51,936 bases of DNA from Candidatus Gastranaerophilales bacterium (GCA_910587055.1 CAJUKY010000015.1:1-51936); one strand, 5' to 3'; positions 17,718-26,092 are shown, counted from the stretch's first letter. Made by a program: numbers and translations. Notes: a model not told the origin generated them from the sequence alone.

Positions 17718-18112
17718 GCTAAATTGTCCGGTGTATGTTTTTCTATTTGTACTATTTTCCCTTCAATTGTACCATCAATATAAAGCTTGAAAAAATTATC
17801 AAAATCTTCACCGTTTATAAAATATTCATATAGAAAAATTCCGTTATTTGTATCCCTCATTATTGAAATTGTATATTTGAGGCTGAATGCAAAATCTTCA
17901 AGCGCCTTTTTATTAAAACTAATACCGTTAACATCTTTTTTTAGTTTTACATATTCAAAGCCTTGAAAATTTTTAATTTCAGCCAGTTTATTTTTGTTAT
18001 TAAAAAAACCGGTTTTAATTTTTTTTATCGGAAAATGCTTAATTTTATCATTATCTTTCATATTATAATTAAACAGCATATTTCTTAAATGCTCAAATAT
18101 GTTAATAAACAT
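17714..18112 (-). CDS. Hypothetical protein coupled to the radical SAM gene
   Basis: A 132-residue Lys/Asn/Phe-rich protein with no family I recognise and no signal peptide or membrane segment. It is translationally coupled to the radical SAM gene (ATGA overlap). The first ATG (18110-18112) abuts the terminator hairpin of the upstream gene and has no ribosome binding site. Starts at Met12 (18079) or Met18 (18061) are therefore equally possible, and the N-terminus is uncertain. Coupling suggests it works with the radical SAM protein as a substrate or accessory factor, which is inference from position. Confidence 0.6.
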   Translation of the reverse strand: MFINIFEHLRNMLFNYNMKDNDKIKHFPIKKIKTGFFNNKNKLAEIKNFQGFEYVKLKKDVNGISFNKKALEDFAFSLKYTISIMRDTNNGIFLYEYFINGEDFDNFFKLYIDGTIEGKIVQIEKHTPDNLA

Positions 18113-18113
18113 T

Positions 18114-18142
18114 AAAAACCGTCTGACTTGAGACGGTTTTTA
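18114..18142 (-). terminator. Terminator of the 18169-19398 gene
   Basis: AAAAACCGTCT / AGACGGTTTTT, an 11-bp stem with a 6-nt loop, T-rich on the minus strand, 27 bp after the stop. Confidence 0.85.
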
Positions 18143-18168
18143 AAATTGATGTGTATACGGTTTTCTTA

Positions 18169-19398
18169 TTAAGCTGCTTGCTGCTGTTGCTGAGTTTGTT
18201 CAGCAGTTTGTGCCGGCGCTGCTTGCTGTTGTACTGCTCCAAGTTTTGAAAGTGTTTCCTGTGCAGCCTGTTGGATTAGGGGTTCAGGGTCATTTAATGA
18301 GTTTTGAAGTATACCTTGAACTGTTTGAGCGTCTTCCGGTCTTGCAACGTATGAAATTGCCTGAATACCTGCAAGTCTTATTTCAGGGTTTGAATCATTT
18401 TGAACGGCATTTTGGATTTCGTTAAATCCTATCAAATCCTGCATTTGAAGAGGCTTGATGTTGTTTGCGCCTTGAGAAGCCATATAAGCATCCAGTTCAT
18501 CTCTCTGGTTCTTTTGAAGCATAGCTAATGTAAACATAGAGATAATTTTATTTTTAGCGGCAGCTGTCTGCGGTGAAAGCTGTTGAGCTAATTGAGTTTC
18601 TTCAGGAGTTAACTGTTCACCTTTTGCTGCTTTTTCAAATATTGCAGTTTGTTCAGGGGTAGGCCCTTGTAATTGTGTAATATCAGAGCTTACAATACTT
18701 GCAAGGTTTGTCATGATTTGTTCATTTAATACCTGCTGTGCTTGAGCCGGTTCACCCTGGCTGTAGTTTGCAATTTCTGTTATTGCTTTTTCCTGTGCTG
18801 CGGGGTCTGTGCTTTGAAGTCCTGATACTAAAGCAGCAACATCAATTCCTGAAGGTTGTTGTGCAGGTTGTACTTCAACGGGCTGTGCTTGAGGTTTTGC
18901 TTCTTGAACAGCTGGTTGTTCTGCGGGTGCTGGAGCAGGAGCGGGTGCCGGCTGCTGTTGTACTTGCGGCTGTTGTTCTATAACAGGTTCAGGCATAGGC
19001 TGAGGTTCCGGTGATACAACCGGTGGAGTTTGAGCGGGCATTTGAGCTATTTGCTGCGGGTATTGTTCCTGCGGCATTGCATAGGGGCCATATGCTTGCG
19101 GAGGCATTGCGTACGGTCCGTATGTCTGTTGCGGCATTGCATACCCCGGATATTGCTGCGGCATTGGTTGATACATCGGCTGCTGCATCGGATACGGAGC
19201 ATACTGTGGCTGCGGGGCTGCATATAAAGATGCCTGCGGATAATTATACAATTGATTTGTATAATTTGGCTGCATTGGAGGCGTTGTCATTGCTCCTTGC
19301 GGTGTAGCATACGCTTTCGGCTCAAAGATTTGAATATTTACCGCGTTTGCACTCGGTGCTCCTTGAGAGTATGGTTGTGCGTATTGAGGTTGTATCAT
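18169..19398 (-). CDS. Pro/Gln/Tyr-rich protein with C-terminal HEAT-like repeats
   Basis: A 409-residue protein. Residues 1-185 are low complexity (Pro, Gln, Tyr, Met; repeated YGPYAMP and PQQY units, then a PAPAPAPA stretch). Near the N-terminus SANAVNIQIFEPKAYA repeats a motif of the 19994-20785 protein (SAVNIQIFSPTANA). Residues about 190-390 are helical, with HEAT-like units such as NSNPEIRLAGIQAISYV (read as NDSNPEIRLAGIQAISYV) and DPEPLIQQAAQETLSKLG. There is no signal peptide. AAAGGAG precedes the ATG. The layout suggests a disordered, self-associating head and a scaffold tail. The function is not known to me. Confidence 0.7.
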   Translation of the reverse strand: MIQPQYAQPYSQGAPSANAVNIQIFEPKAYATPQGAMTTPPMQPNYTNQLYNYPQASLYAAPQPQYAPYPMQQPMYQPMPQQYPGYAMPQQTYGPYAMPPQAYGPYAMPQEQYPQQIAQMPAQTPPVVSPEPQPMPEPVIEQQPQVQQQPAPAPAPAPAEQPAVQEAKPQAQPVEVQPAQQPSGIDVAALVSGLQSTDPAAQEKAITEIANYSQGEPAQAQQVLNEQIMTNLASIVSSDITQLQGPTPEQTAIFEKAAKGEQLTPEETQLAQQLSPQTAAAKNKIISMFTLAMLQKNQRDELDAYMASQGANNIKPLQMQDLIGFNEIQNAVQNDSNPEIRLAGIQAISYVARPEDAQTVQGILQNSLNDPEPLIQQAAQETLSKLGAVQQQAAPAQTAEQTQQQQQAA

Positions 19399-19550
19399 CT
19401 TTATCTCCTTTGAAAAATATTTTTTGTTGCTATGCTTTCATTGCTTTAAGTGTTGTGAATAATATTTATTGCTTGAAAATTGATATTTTCTGTATTAAAA
19501 TTGTAAATTTTAAGCTATAATTGAGTTTTGACGTTTACATTTCTTAATGA

Positions 19551-19997
19551 TTATTTATCATCCAGATAATCTTTCCTTTCAAAAAGGTTGGTTGCATTTG
19601 TTAATGTATCAAACAGCATGGAAATTCCCATGCCAAGGAGTGCTATAGTACGCATGGCTTTTGATTTTGCAAATAAACCGAGAGTTCCAAATCCTACAGT
19701 GAAGCAGTTGTCTTTGATACACTTGCCTGCGCCTGATAAGTATCCGCCGATAAAACCGGCTGTTTCCGATACTTTATCCGTAAAATCGGCATGCTCTATA
19801 TATTCTTTAATTTCGTTGTGTTTTTGGCTGTCTGTATTTAACTTTGAAGCTCCGATTTGATCTCTGACAAATTTATCAGCAGAAGCTTGAGCTTTGCCTT
19901 TTCTGGCGCTTCTTTTTCCTATGTCATGTGCTTCAACCAGTACTGAAGCTAACCCCAGAGCGGAAGCTGTTTTTGTTCCAAAACCGTATATCGTCAT
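19551..19997 (-). CDS. Small hydrophobic/amphipathic protein coupled to the HEAT-like gene
   Basis: A 148-residue protein overlapping the upstream HEAT-like gene by 4 bp (ATGA). It has two Gly-rich hydrophobic stretches (TAGFIGGYLSGAGKCI and FTVGFGTLGLFAK through IALLGMGISMLF) that could insert in a membrane or line a hydrophobic interface, and a charged middle part. No known family is recognised. Coupling to the Pro/Gln-rich HEAT-like protein suggests it may anchor that protein. Confidence 0.6.
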   Translation of the reverse strand: MTIYGFGTKTASALGLASVLVEAHDIGKRSARKGKAQASADKFVRDQIGASKLNTDSQKHNEIKEYIEHADFTDKVSETAGFIGGYLSGAGKCIKDNCFTVGFGTLGLFAKSKAMRTIALLGMGISMLFDTLTNATNLFERKDYLDDK

Positions 19998-20785
19998 GCT
20001 GCCTGCGCCTCCGTATTTTTAGGTTCGGGCTGCGGACTGTCATCGGGTACTTCCACTTTCTGGCCTGACATTTTCAATAATATTTGTGAAGCAAGTCTTG
20101 AATCTTCGCCGTATTCAAGATCTGGCCTATTTTGAAGCTGTTTTAATATATTTACCGTTTCTTCATTTCCTTGAGCATATCCCGTATCAAGAATTGTTAA
20201 ACCAATGTATCTTACGGATGCTTTCGGGTCTTGAATTGTTTTATTTAATAATGCTGTAAGTGCAGGGTCAGCTTTTCTTGTTTTATCTTCCTTAAATCTG
20301 TCTAAAAGTTCTTTAGCTGCCGTAAGTCTTATTTTTGCATCTTGATTATTTAAATAGTTTTCTAATGACATTATATATTCATCAGTCAGTACTACTTTTT
20401 CTTTTGTTTTTTTATTTTTATCTTCGGTTTTTGGTGTTTCTTGAGCTTGTTGTGTTTGATTATAATTGTTTGTTTGATTTATCGGTGCATTGTAATTCAT
20501 AGGGTAAGTTGCGCCGGGATTTTGATTTCCATACAGGCTGCTATTTGGATACAAGGGCATAACAGGCTGTGCTGCAGGACATTGTGTAACAGGACCGGCA
20601 TTAGCTGTCGGGCTGAATATCTGAATATTAACCGCACTTGCCGTTGGCGTAGGATTTGGTTGCGTATAACCGTTTTGCGGTACAGCTTGCTGCGGCTGGC
20701 AATAGTATCCTTGCTGGGCTGTTTGTGCCGCATATTGAGCGCATTGCGGATATTGTTGATATTGCGGGTTAAATCCTGTACTCAT
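19994..20785 (-). CDS. Pro/Gln/Tyr-rich protein with HEAT-like repeats (paralog of 18169-19398)
   Basis: A 263-residue protein with a Gln/Tyr/Pro/Asn-rich head (residues 1-120), the shared motif SAVNIQIFSPTANA (about residues 50-64), a Lys-rich hinge (KTEDKNKKTKEKVV), and HEAT-like helices (NNQDAKIRLTAAKELLDRF, KASVRYIGLTILDTGYAQG) to about residue 240. No signal peptide. The ATG has an AAGGA site but at 12 nt spacing. The gene is divergent from gatB. It forms a probable three-gene set with 19551-19997 and 18169-19398. Confidence 0.7.
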   Translation of the reverse strand: MSTGFNPQYQQYPQCAQYAAQTAQQGYYCQPQQAVPQNGYTQPNPTPTASAVNIQIFSPTANAGPVTQCPAAQPVMPLYPNSSLYGNQNPGATYPMNYNAPINQTNNYNQTQQAQETPKTEDKNKKTKEKVVLTDEYIMSLENYLNNQDAKIRLTAAKELLDRFKEDKTRKADPALTALLNKTIQDPKASVRYIGLTILDTGYAQGNEETVNILKQLQNRPDLEYGEDSRLASQILLKMSGQKVEVPDDSPQPEPKNTEAQAA

Positions 20786-20939
20786 GCTAAAATTAAATCC
20801 TTACCTATATATAAATAAAAGCCATGAAGCTTCAATAAGTGCTAAAAACAGGAAAAATATTAAGAAATATTAATATTTTTTAAAAAAATGTTTATGCTAA
20901 AATAATTTCAAAATATTTCTTATAGCTAAGGAGCATTTA

Positions 20940-22391
20940 ATGGAATTTGAGGAATTAAAGCAAAAATATGAAATGGTTATAGGGCTTGAAGTACATGCTC
21001 AACTAAAAACAAAAACAAAAATATTTGCACCCGACGGAGCGGAATTCGGCCATGAACCCAACAGCCAGACTTCGCCTATTACGCTTGGCATGCCGGGTGT
21101 TTTGCCTGTTTTAAATAAAGCTGTTGTTGATATGGCTATTTTAACAGGTCTTGCTTTAAACTGCGAAATTCCAAGCAGATGTAAATTTGACAGAAAACAA
21201 TATTTCTATCCCGATTTACCGAAGGGGTATCAAATTTCTCAGTATGATGAACCTATTTGCGGTAAAGGAAGCATTAAAATTTCAAATAAGACAATCGGTA
21301 TAACGCGTGCACATTTGGAAGAAGACGCAGGTAAGCTGGTTCATGCCGGTGCTGCCGGAATTTACGGTTCTTCTTATTCGCTTGTGGATTTAAACAGGGC
21401 GGGCACACCGCTGCTGGAAATTGTTTCCGAGCCCGATATGAGGACTTCCGATGAAGCCAGAGAATATATGGAAGAATTAAGAAATATCTTAAGATACATT
21501 GGCGTATGCGACGGAAACCTTGAAGAAGGTTCAATGAGATGTGATGCTAATATCTCTATACGTCCGAAGGGTCAAAAAGAATTCGGAACAAGAGCGGAAA
21601 TTAAGAATGTAAACAGCTTTAAAGCTTTACAAAGAGCTATTGAATATGAATTTGAACGCCAGATTGAACTTGTAGAGCAGGGCGAAGAGGTGGTTCAGGA
21701 AACAAGACTCTGGGATGATGCTAAAGGTATAACTTCATCTATGAGAGGAAAAGAAGATGCTCATGACTACAGGTACTTCCCCGAGCCGGATTTAATGCCT
21801 TTAGAGATAAGCAGGGAATGGGTTGAGCGCGTAAGAGAAACCATGCCCGAACTTCCAAATCAAAAACTTCAAAGGTATGTTGAATTAGGGTTATCCGAAT
21901 ATGACGCACAGGTTCTTGTAAATCAGATGGATATGGCACTGTTCTTTGATAAAACCGTTAAAGAAGGTGTCAATCCAAAAACTGCTTCCAACTTTATAAT
22001 GGGTGAAGTTGCGGCATTCTTAAAAGAAGAAAAGGTATCTGTTGAAGAATCAAGATTATCTGTTGAAAATTTTGTAAAACTGCTTAAACTTCTTGAAAAA
22101 GGTACTATTTCAAATAATATTGCAAAATCTCTTGTTGTTGATATTTTAAAAACAGGAGAAGATGCCGACAAACTTGTTGAAAAGAAAGGTTTAAGCGTAC
22201 TTTCCAATCCTGATGAAATACTTCCTATTGTACAAAGGGTTGTAGCTAATAACCCCGAGCAGGTTGCCGCGTACAAAGGAGGACGTGATAAACTGTTTGG
22301 TTTCTTTGTGGGACAGGTTATGAAAGAAACCAAGGGCAGAGCAAATCCGCAGCTTTTAAATGAGCTTTTAAAGAAAGAATTGGAAAAATAA
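20940..22391 (+). CDS. gatB: Aspartyl/glutamyl-tRNA amidotransferase subunit B
   Basis: A 483-residue GatB. With GatA and GatC it converts mischarged Glu-tRNA(Gln) and/or Asp-tRNA(Asn) to the amide forms. Marks are GLEVHAQLKTKTKIF, the kinase-like RAHLEEDAGKLVH, DLNRAGTPLLEIVSEPD, CDANISIRP, DYRYFPEPDL and a C-terminal YqeY-type tail (KGRANPQLLNELLKKEL). AAGGAG lies before the ATG. GatA and GatC are not in the window, so they must be encoded elsewhere. Presence of GatB implies that tRNA(Gln) charging here is probably indirect; a tRNA-Gln gene lies at 49046-49121. Confidence 0.97.
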   Translation: MEFEELKQKYEMVIGLEVHAQLKTKTKIFAPDGAEFGHEPNSQTSPITLGMPGVLPVLNKAVVDMAILTGLALNCEIPSRCKFDRKQYFYPDLPKGYQISQYDEPICGKGSIKISNKTIGITRAHLEEDAGKLVHAGAAGIYGSSYSLVDLNRAGTPLLEIVSEPDMRTSDEAREYMEELRNILRYIGVCDGNLEEGSMRCDANISIRPKGQKEFGTRAEIKNVNSFKALQRAIEYEFERQIELVEQGEEVVQETRLWDDAKGITSSMRGKEDAHDYRYFPEPDLMPLEISREWVERVRETMPELPNQKLQRYVELGLSEYDAQVLVNQMDMALFFDKTVKEGVNPKTASNFIMGEVAAFLKEEKVSVEESRLSVENFVKLLKLLEKGTISNNIAKSLVVDILKTGEDADKLVEKKGLSVLSNPDEILPIVQRVVANNPEQVAAYKGGRDKLFGFFVGQVMKETKGRANPQLLNELLKKELEK

Positions 22392-22443
22392 AATTTTTTT
22401 GATAAGCTTATATAAGATGCTAAAACAAGTTTGATATGACAGC

Positions 22444-22471
22444 TTGATTTACGAAATTGAATTTTGATAAT
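22444..22471 (+). promoter_or_regulatory. Promoter of the partial tRNA-Leu copy
   Basis: TTGATT (22444-22449), 16 bp, GATAAT (22466-22471), placing the start of transcription next to the tRNA-like G at 22479. The authentic tRNA has a duplicate but poorer version (ATGATT, 16 bp, TAAAAT; 22550-22577). Confidence 0.45.
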
Positions 22472-22490
22472 TGAATATGCCGATGTGATG
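22453..22490 (+). repeat. Partial direct copy of the tRNA-Leu(CAA) promoter and 5' end
   Basis: These 38 bp align without gaps to 22559-22596 with 33 identities, including the last 17 bp exactly. They cover the promoter -10 region and the first 12 nt of the tRNA (GCCGATGTGATG). The copy then departs from tRNA sequence into a small hairpin (CTTTG/CAAAG). Confidence 0.8.
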
Positions 22491-22528
22491 CCAAGCTTTG
22501 AGTAAGCAAAGTGTTATATGTAAAGTAG

Positions 22529-22543
22529 ACCAATTTCATCACA
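22529..22543 (-). repeat. 15-nt antisense copy of the tRNA-Leu(CAA) 5' half
   Basis: The minus-strand reading TGTGATGAAATTGGT is identical to tRNA nucleotides 22590-22604 (end of acceptor stem, D-stem, D-loop). It lies 41 nt before the tRNA. Extending to 22525 keeps 2 of 4 further matches. Confidence 0.75.
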
Positions 22544-22584
22544 CCTGCTATGATTATTGTAATTGAACTTTTAAAATTTAATAT

Positions 22585-22670
22585 GCCGATGTGATGAAAT
22601 TGGTAGACGTGCCAGACTCAAAATCTGGTGTGGTTCACGCCACGTGCCGGTTCGAGTCCGGCCATCGGCA
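22585..22670 (+). tRNA. tRNA-Leu (anticodon CAA)
   Basis: An 86-nt cloverleaf: 7-bp acceptor stem GCCGATG/CATCGGC with A73, D-loop AAATTGGTAGA, anticodon stem CCAGA/TCTGG with loop CTCAAAA (anticodon CAA), long variable arm, and T-arm GCCGG TTCGAGT CCGGC. CCA is not encoded. It is preceded by a partial direct copy and an antisense copy of its own 5' half, and followed by a partial 3' copy. Confidence 0.96.
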
Positions 22671-22807
22671 TTTTAATTTGATTTACATAACTCTCACCGG
22701 CTTCCGGTTCTTCCCTCTCATAAAAACTTGACATTCATATTTACCTGATTTTGTTTGACTTGAATAATTGTTATACGTTTCGCATAACCAGCGTTCTGAC
22801 TCAACTG

Positions 22808-22850
22808 CTCCATTTTCTAAAGTGACATTTAGTCACTTTCTCAAACGGAG
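22808..22850. repeat. Long imperfect palindrome downstream of tRNA-Leu(CAA)
   Basis: Perfect inner hairpin AAAGTGAC-ATTTA-GTCACTTT (22819-22839) nested in CTCC and TTT / AAA and GGAG arms. It lies between the tRNA and the NhaC gene, convergent to both. It may terminate either transcript weakly (no strong T-run) or be a remnant of an inserted element. Confidence 0.6.
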
Positions 22851-22867
22851 TCCCCATCGGCATTTTA
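22847..22867 (+). repeat. Partial copy of the tRNA-Leu(CAA) 3' end
   Basis: GGAGTCC--CCATCGGCATTTTA matches the end of the T-arm, acceptor strand and 3' flank of the tRNA (22653-22675) with a 2-nt gap, about 180 bp downstream. It resembles an attachment-site scar or part of a decayed second tRNA. Confidence 0.65.
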
Positions 22868-22879
22868 TATTTTACCAAA

Positions 22880-24190
22880 TCAATCTTTACTTCTTAAAAG
22901 CGATACAAGAAGGCCTATTCCCATTAAAGCCGGATAGAATAATCCTTTCATAATTGAAAATGAACTTATGGATATTGATGCAGCAAGGCTTGTTGCGATT
23001 AAAATTTGTGCTCCGTAAGGAATTATCCCTTGTACACAGCAGGAAGTTGTATCAAGAAGGCTGGCTGTTCTTCTGGGATCTACTCCGTATTTGGTTGACA
23101 GCTCTTTTGCAATGGGGCCGGCTGTAATAATTGCAACAGTATTGTTTGCGGTAAAAAGATTGATTATTCCCACGAGAAAAGTTATACCGAATTCACAGCT
23201 TTTTTTATTTCTAATTAAATATTGTGTTTTATTTATTATATAGTTTATGCCGCCGTTGTAGCGTACCATGCAGAGAAGCCCCCCCGCAAGAAGAGCAACT
23301 ATAAGGGTGTTTGCCATGCTTGTTGTGCCGTCACCTATAAAGCTGAATGCGCCCCATATGTCAAAGAGTCCGAATGATATGCCGATTATTGTATTTAATA
23401 TGGTTCCTGCAAGTAAAAGAAACATTACGTTTATTCCTGAAACTCCGAGAATTAAAAGTAAAATATACGGAATAATTTTTATGTATGTTTGAATATCGGG
23501 TGTATTGGATGCCGCTATAGCTGCATTTGATGTAAAAACGGGCATCATATACAGTAAAACGCATAAAATTGCAGGGATTGTTACAATTTTCAAATTGCAT
23601 ATCATTTTATCGCGCATTTCAACATTTTGCGTTCTTGTGGAGGCTATTGTGGTATCTGATATTAAGGATAAATTATCACCAAACATTGCACCGCCTATCG
23701 TAGCACCTATTACGACAGCAGGGTTCAGGTTCATTGATTGAGACAAAGCAACAGCAATAGGAACAACGGCCGCTATTGTGCCGCATGATGTGCCGACTGA
23801 AAGGGAAATTAAAGCTGAAACAACAAATAATCCCGATATAATAAAACGTTCCGGAATAAAATATTGCGCAATTTCAACAGCTGCATCCACCCCGCCCATT
23901 GCCTGAGCGCTTGCAGTAAAAGCTCCTGCCAAAATAAATATAAGACACATTATCATTATGTCTTTATTACCCATTCCCAGCGCAAAAATTTCGATTTTTT
24001 TTCCGAGTTTTTCTTTATGATTTAATATCAAAGCAGCAGCTGACGATATTATAAAAGCAACCGTCATCGGGACTTTTGAAAAATCTCTTGTTAAAATTGA
24101 AAATCCAAAATAAAAAATTACAAATACAATAAAGGGGATCAGGGCTTTAAAGCTGGATTCTCTCCATGGTTTCGTTTCAGCTGTATGCAT
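22880..24190 (-). CDS. NhaC-family Na+/H+ antiporter-like membrane protein
   Basis: A 436-residue polytopic inner-membrane protein with about 11-12 hydrophobic segments. Family marks are SLSVGTSCGTIAAVVPIAVA, the conserved block GAMFGDNLSLISDTTIASTR, and LFTANNTVAIITAGPIAKEL with DTTSCCVQGIIPYGAQIL in the second half. NhaC-family antiporters exchange external protons for internal Na+ (or substrate pairs such as malate/lactate in MleN). The true substrate cannot be told from sequence. Length is typical of short NhaC members. AAGGA lies upstream of the ATG at long spacing. It stands alone, convergent with tRNA-Leu. Confidence 0.88.
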   Translation of the reverse strand: MHTAETKPWRESSFKALIPFIVFVIFYFGFSILTRDFSKVPMTVAFIISSAAALILNHKEKLGKKIEIFALGMGNKDIMIMCLIFILAGAFTASAQAMGGVDAAVEIAQYFIPERFIISGLFVVSALISLSVGTSCGTIAAVVPIAVALSQSMNLNPAVVIGATIGGAMFGDNLSLISDTTIASTRTQNVEMRDKMICNLKIVTIPAILCVLLYMMPVFTSNAAIAASNTPDIQTYIKIIPYILLLILGVSGINVMFLLLAGTILNTIIGISFGLFDIWGAFSFIGDGTTSMANTLIVALLAGGLLCMVRYNGGINYIINKTQYLIRNKKSCEFGITFLVGIINLFTANNTVAIITAGPIAKELSTKYGVDPRRTASLLDTTSCCVQGIIPYGAQILIATSLAASISISSFSIMKGLFYPALMGIGLLVSLLRSKD

Positions 24191-24260
24191 ATAATTCTTA
24201 ATATCCTTTTTAATTAATATAAGAATTATACACTAAATTTACGTATATTGTAGTAAAATA

Positions 24261-25958
24261 TCAGTTCGGATAGTACATTTTTATTATTTCTCTTATCCCT
24301 TTATCATCTATAGCTTCAATGCCGTCTTCGTAATATGCATTCATATATTCCTGCGCTTTTTTAAGCCCCGCGCTCAGTTCTTCTGTACCGGCCATGCTCC
24401 ACATTTGCTTTCTGTAGCTGTTTACTTTAATTTCTTCTCTTTCGGTTAAGTCTTCTTTATTTTCGCTATCTTTAATTAAAAGTTTGCATAAATAACCGTC
24501 CTGTTTTGCTAAACTTGATGCAATTTCTCTTGTATTCGGGCACATATGCCTTGCAAGCTTCATCCTTAAAGAGTTTTCTTTGCTCATTCCTTGCAATCTT
24601 TTTATATTCGCCTGCTGTTTTTCTTCTTTTTCTTTCGCGCGAAGTTCTTCCGCAATCATTTTTTCAAACAGTGCTTTTTCAATAAATAGAGCATTTTTTG
24701 GATTTGAACGTTTTAAGTAAATTTTTCCTTTATCATCTTCAATAAGATATTCGTTTATAATTTCCGCTTCACCATTTGCTATAGCCTCTTTAATTCTCTT
24801 TTGTCTTATCCCCAGTTCATTTGAAAGTTCTTCTATGCCCGTTATATCTTTATTGATTTTTCTTGCAATGCTTAAAAAATCTTTAGTTTTTAGGTAGCTG
24901 CTCACATCGAGTATTGTTTTATATTTTTTTCCTTGAGGTGTTTCTGTCACTTTTATTTTTCCGGGTAATATGCCGGCTTGAATATTTTCTCGTATTAAAG
25001 CAGCTGTCCCATAACCAAGTTTTTCAAGATATGCTGCCGGTATAAATTGACCTTGTTCACCAATAGAATTGAAATATTTGCGGCTGGGATATGTTAAGCC
25101 TCTTAAAAATTTTTTATTTGTTTCGCTGTTTAAATCAAACAATGCAATTTCAAAATCTGCACCCATATTGTCCGGTAAATCTTTCACGCCGAGTATTTCC
25201 AGCTTTCCTTTTTTGATATAATTTCTCATTGTTTCAGGAGTTATGGAATAATCTTGACATAACTGTCTGCCTGAAATTGATGATGGCAGTTTATCTTTAA
25301 CAGAGTCTAAAAATTCTGCATTTTCTTTTTTGTTTAAATTTAAATAAGCTTTCATACTGTCATCATTTACTATTGCAATATCAGCATCAATACTTCCCGC
25401 TCTGTTCCAGAATGTCAATGCGGATGCCGGAATGTTTAGTTCATTTGAAAGTGATTGAAAATCTTTAATGTATTCTGTTTCTTTTACTTTTGCATTCTTT
25501 TCTTCTATTGTGGTATCCGGATTATATAAGAATGCGGTTTCGGGACTTTTTTTAGTTTTTTCTAAATATGTTTCCAGCTTTTGTAAATATTCTTGCTTTT
25601 TTCCTATTGTTCTTTTTAAGCCCGTACCATTTTTTGTTTTTTCAAGTTTTTTTGCAATACATTTGGTTTCTTCAGCATCTTTTCCGTATATTTTTTCCGC
25701 TTCAATTAATTCGGCTTTTAATCCATCCCAGGTTGCTTTTTCTTCTTCGCTCTTTGCTTCCGTATCAGCTATATCATCTTTTGCTGCTTGAATTTTGTTT
25801 CTGATTTCTTGAATTTGCCTTGCATTAGAGGAAAATTCGACTTCATCATTTTGCCTGCTGCCTTTGAAGCTTATTGAATTAATCGGGTTATTATTTATTT
25901 TATTTATACTTGAAAAATTATTAATTAAGTTTCTTGAATTTAAAAAAGATATTCCCAT
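24261..25958 (-). CDS. Protein with coiled coil and four tandem helix-turn-helix-like modules
   Basis: A 565-residue protein. An N-terminal Asn/Ser/Ile-rich stretch ends in the motif SISFKG (about 28-33), which is shared in style with other genes here. Residues 45-145 are coiled coil. Four MerR/excisionase-like units follow: LSNELNIPASALTFW (about 170), LCQDYSITPETMRNYIKKGKLEI (about 232; longer than quoted), LEKLGYGTAALIRENIQAGIL (read as a 21-residue unit around 311) and LSNELGIRQKRIKEAIANGE (about 378). Each unit is followed by a short beta-like stretch and a (N/S)xxNxxFL-type segment. The C-terminal 130 residues are helical. An AAGG site lies 10 nt before the ATG. Repeated HTH modules suggest DNA binding, but no known family is recognised. 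Confidence 0.7.
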   Translation of the reverse strand: MGISFLNSRNLINNFSSINKINNNPINSISFKGSRQNDEVEFSSNARQIQEIRNKIQAAKDDIADTEAKSEEEKATWDGLKAELIEAEKIYGKDAEETKCIAKKLEKTKNGTGLKRTIGKKQEYLQKLETYLEKTKKSPETAFLYNPDTTIEEKNAKVKETEYIKDFQSLSNELNIPASALTFWNRAGSIDADIAIVNDDSMKAYLNLNKKENAEFLDSVKDKLPSSISGRQLCQDYSITPETMRNYIKKGKLEILGVKDLPDNMGADFEIALFDLNSETNKKFLRGLTYPSRKYFNSIGEQGQFIPAAYLEKLGYGTAALIRENIQAGILPGKIKVTETPQGKKYKTILDVSSYLKTKDFLSIARKINKDITGIEELSNELGIRQKRIKEAIANGEAEIINEYLIEDDKGKIYLKRSNPKNALFIEKALFEKMIAEELRAKEKEEKQQANIKRLQGMSKENSLRMKLARHMCPNTREIASSLAKQDGYLCKLLIKDSENKEDLTEREEIKVNSYRKQMWSMAGTEELSAGLKKAQEYMNAYYEDGIEAIDDKGIREIIKMYYPN

Positions 25959-26092
25959 TTTAATCTAACCTTCTTAGCTTTTATTTTAGTAAAAACTTCT
26001 TAAGTAAAAAGATTGCTACTGTATTAAATTTATTTAAAAGATTACACAAAAAGGTAATTAAATTTTTGTTTTTTATATTTAGAATACAGATT

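Noticed and set aside
22691..22880. A complete second tRNA downstream of tRNA-Leu(CAA)
   Set aside because: Only the 3' acceptor/T-arm portion can be matched; no anticodon arm or D-arm can be placed.
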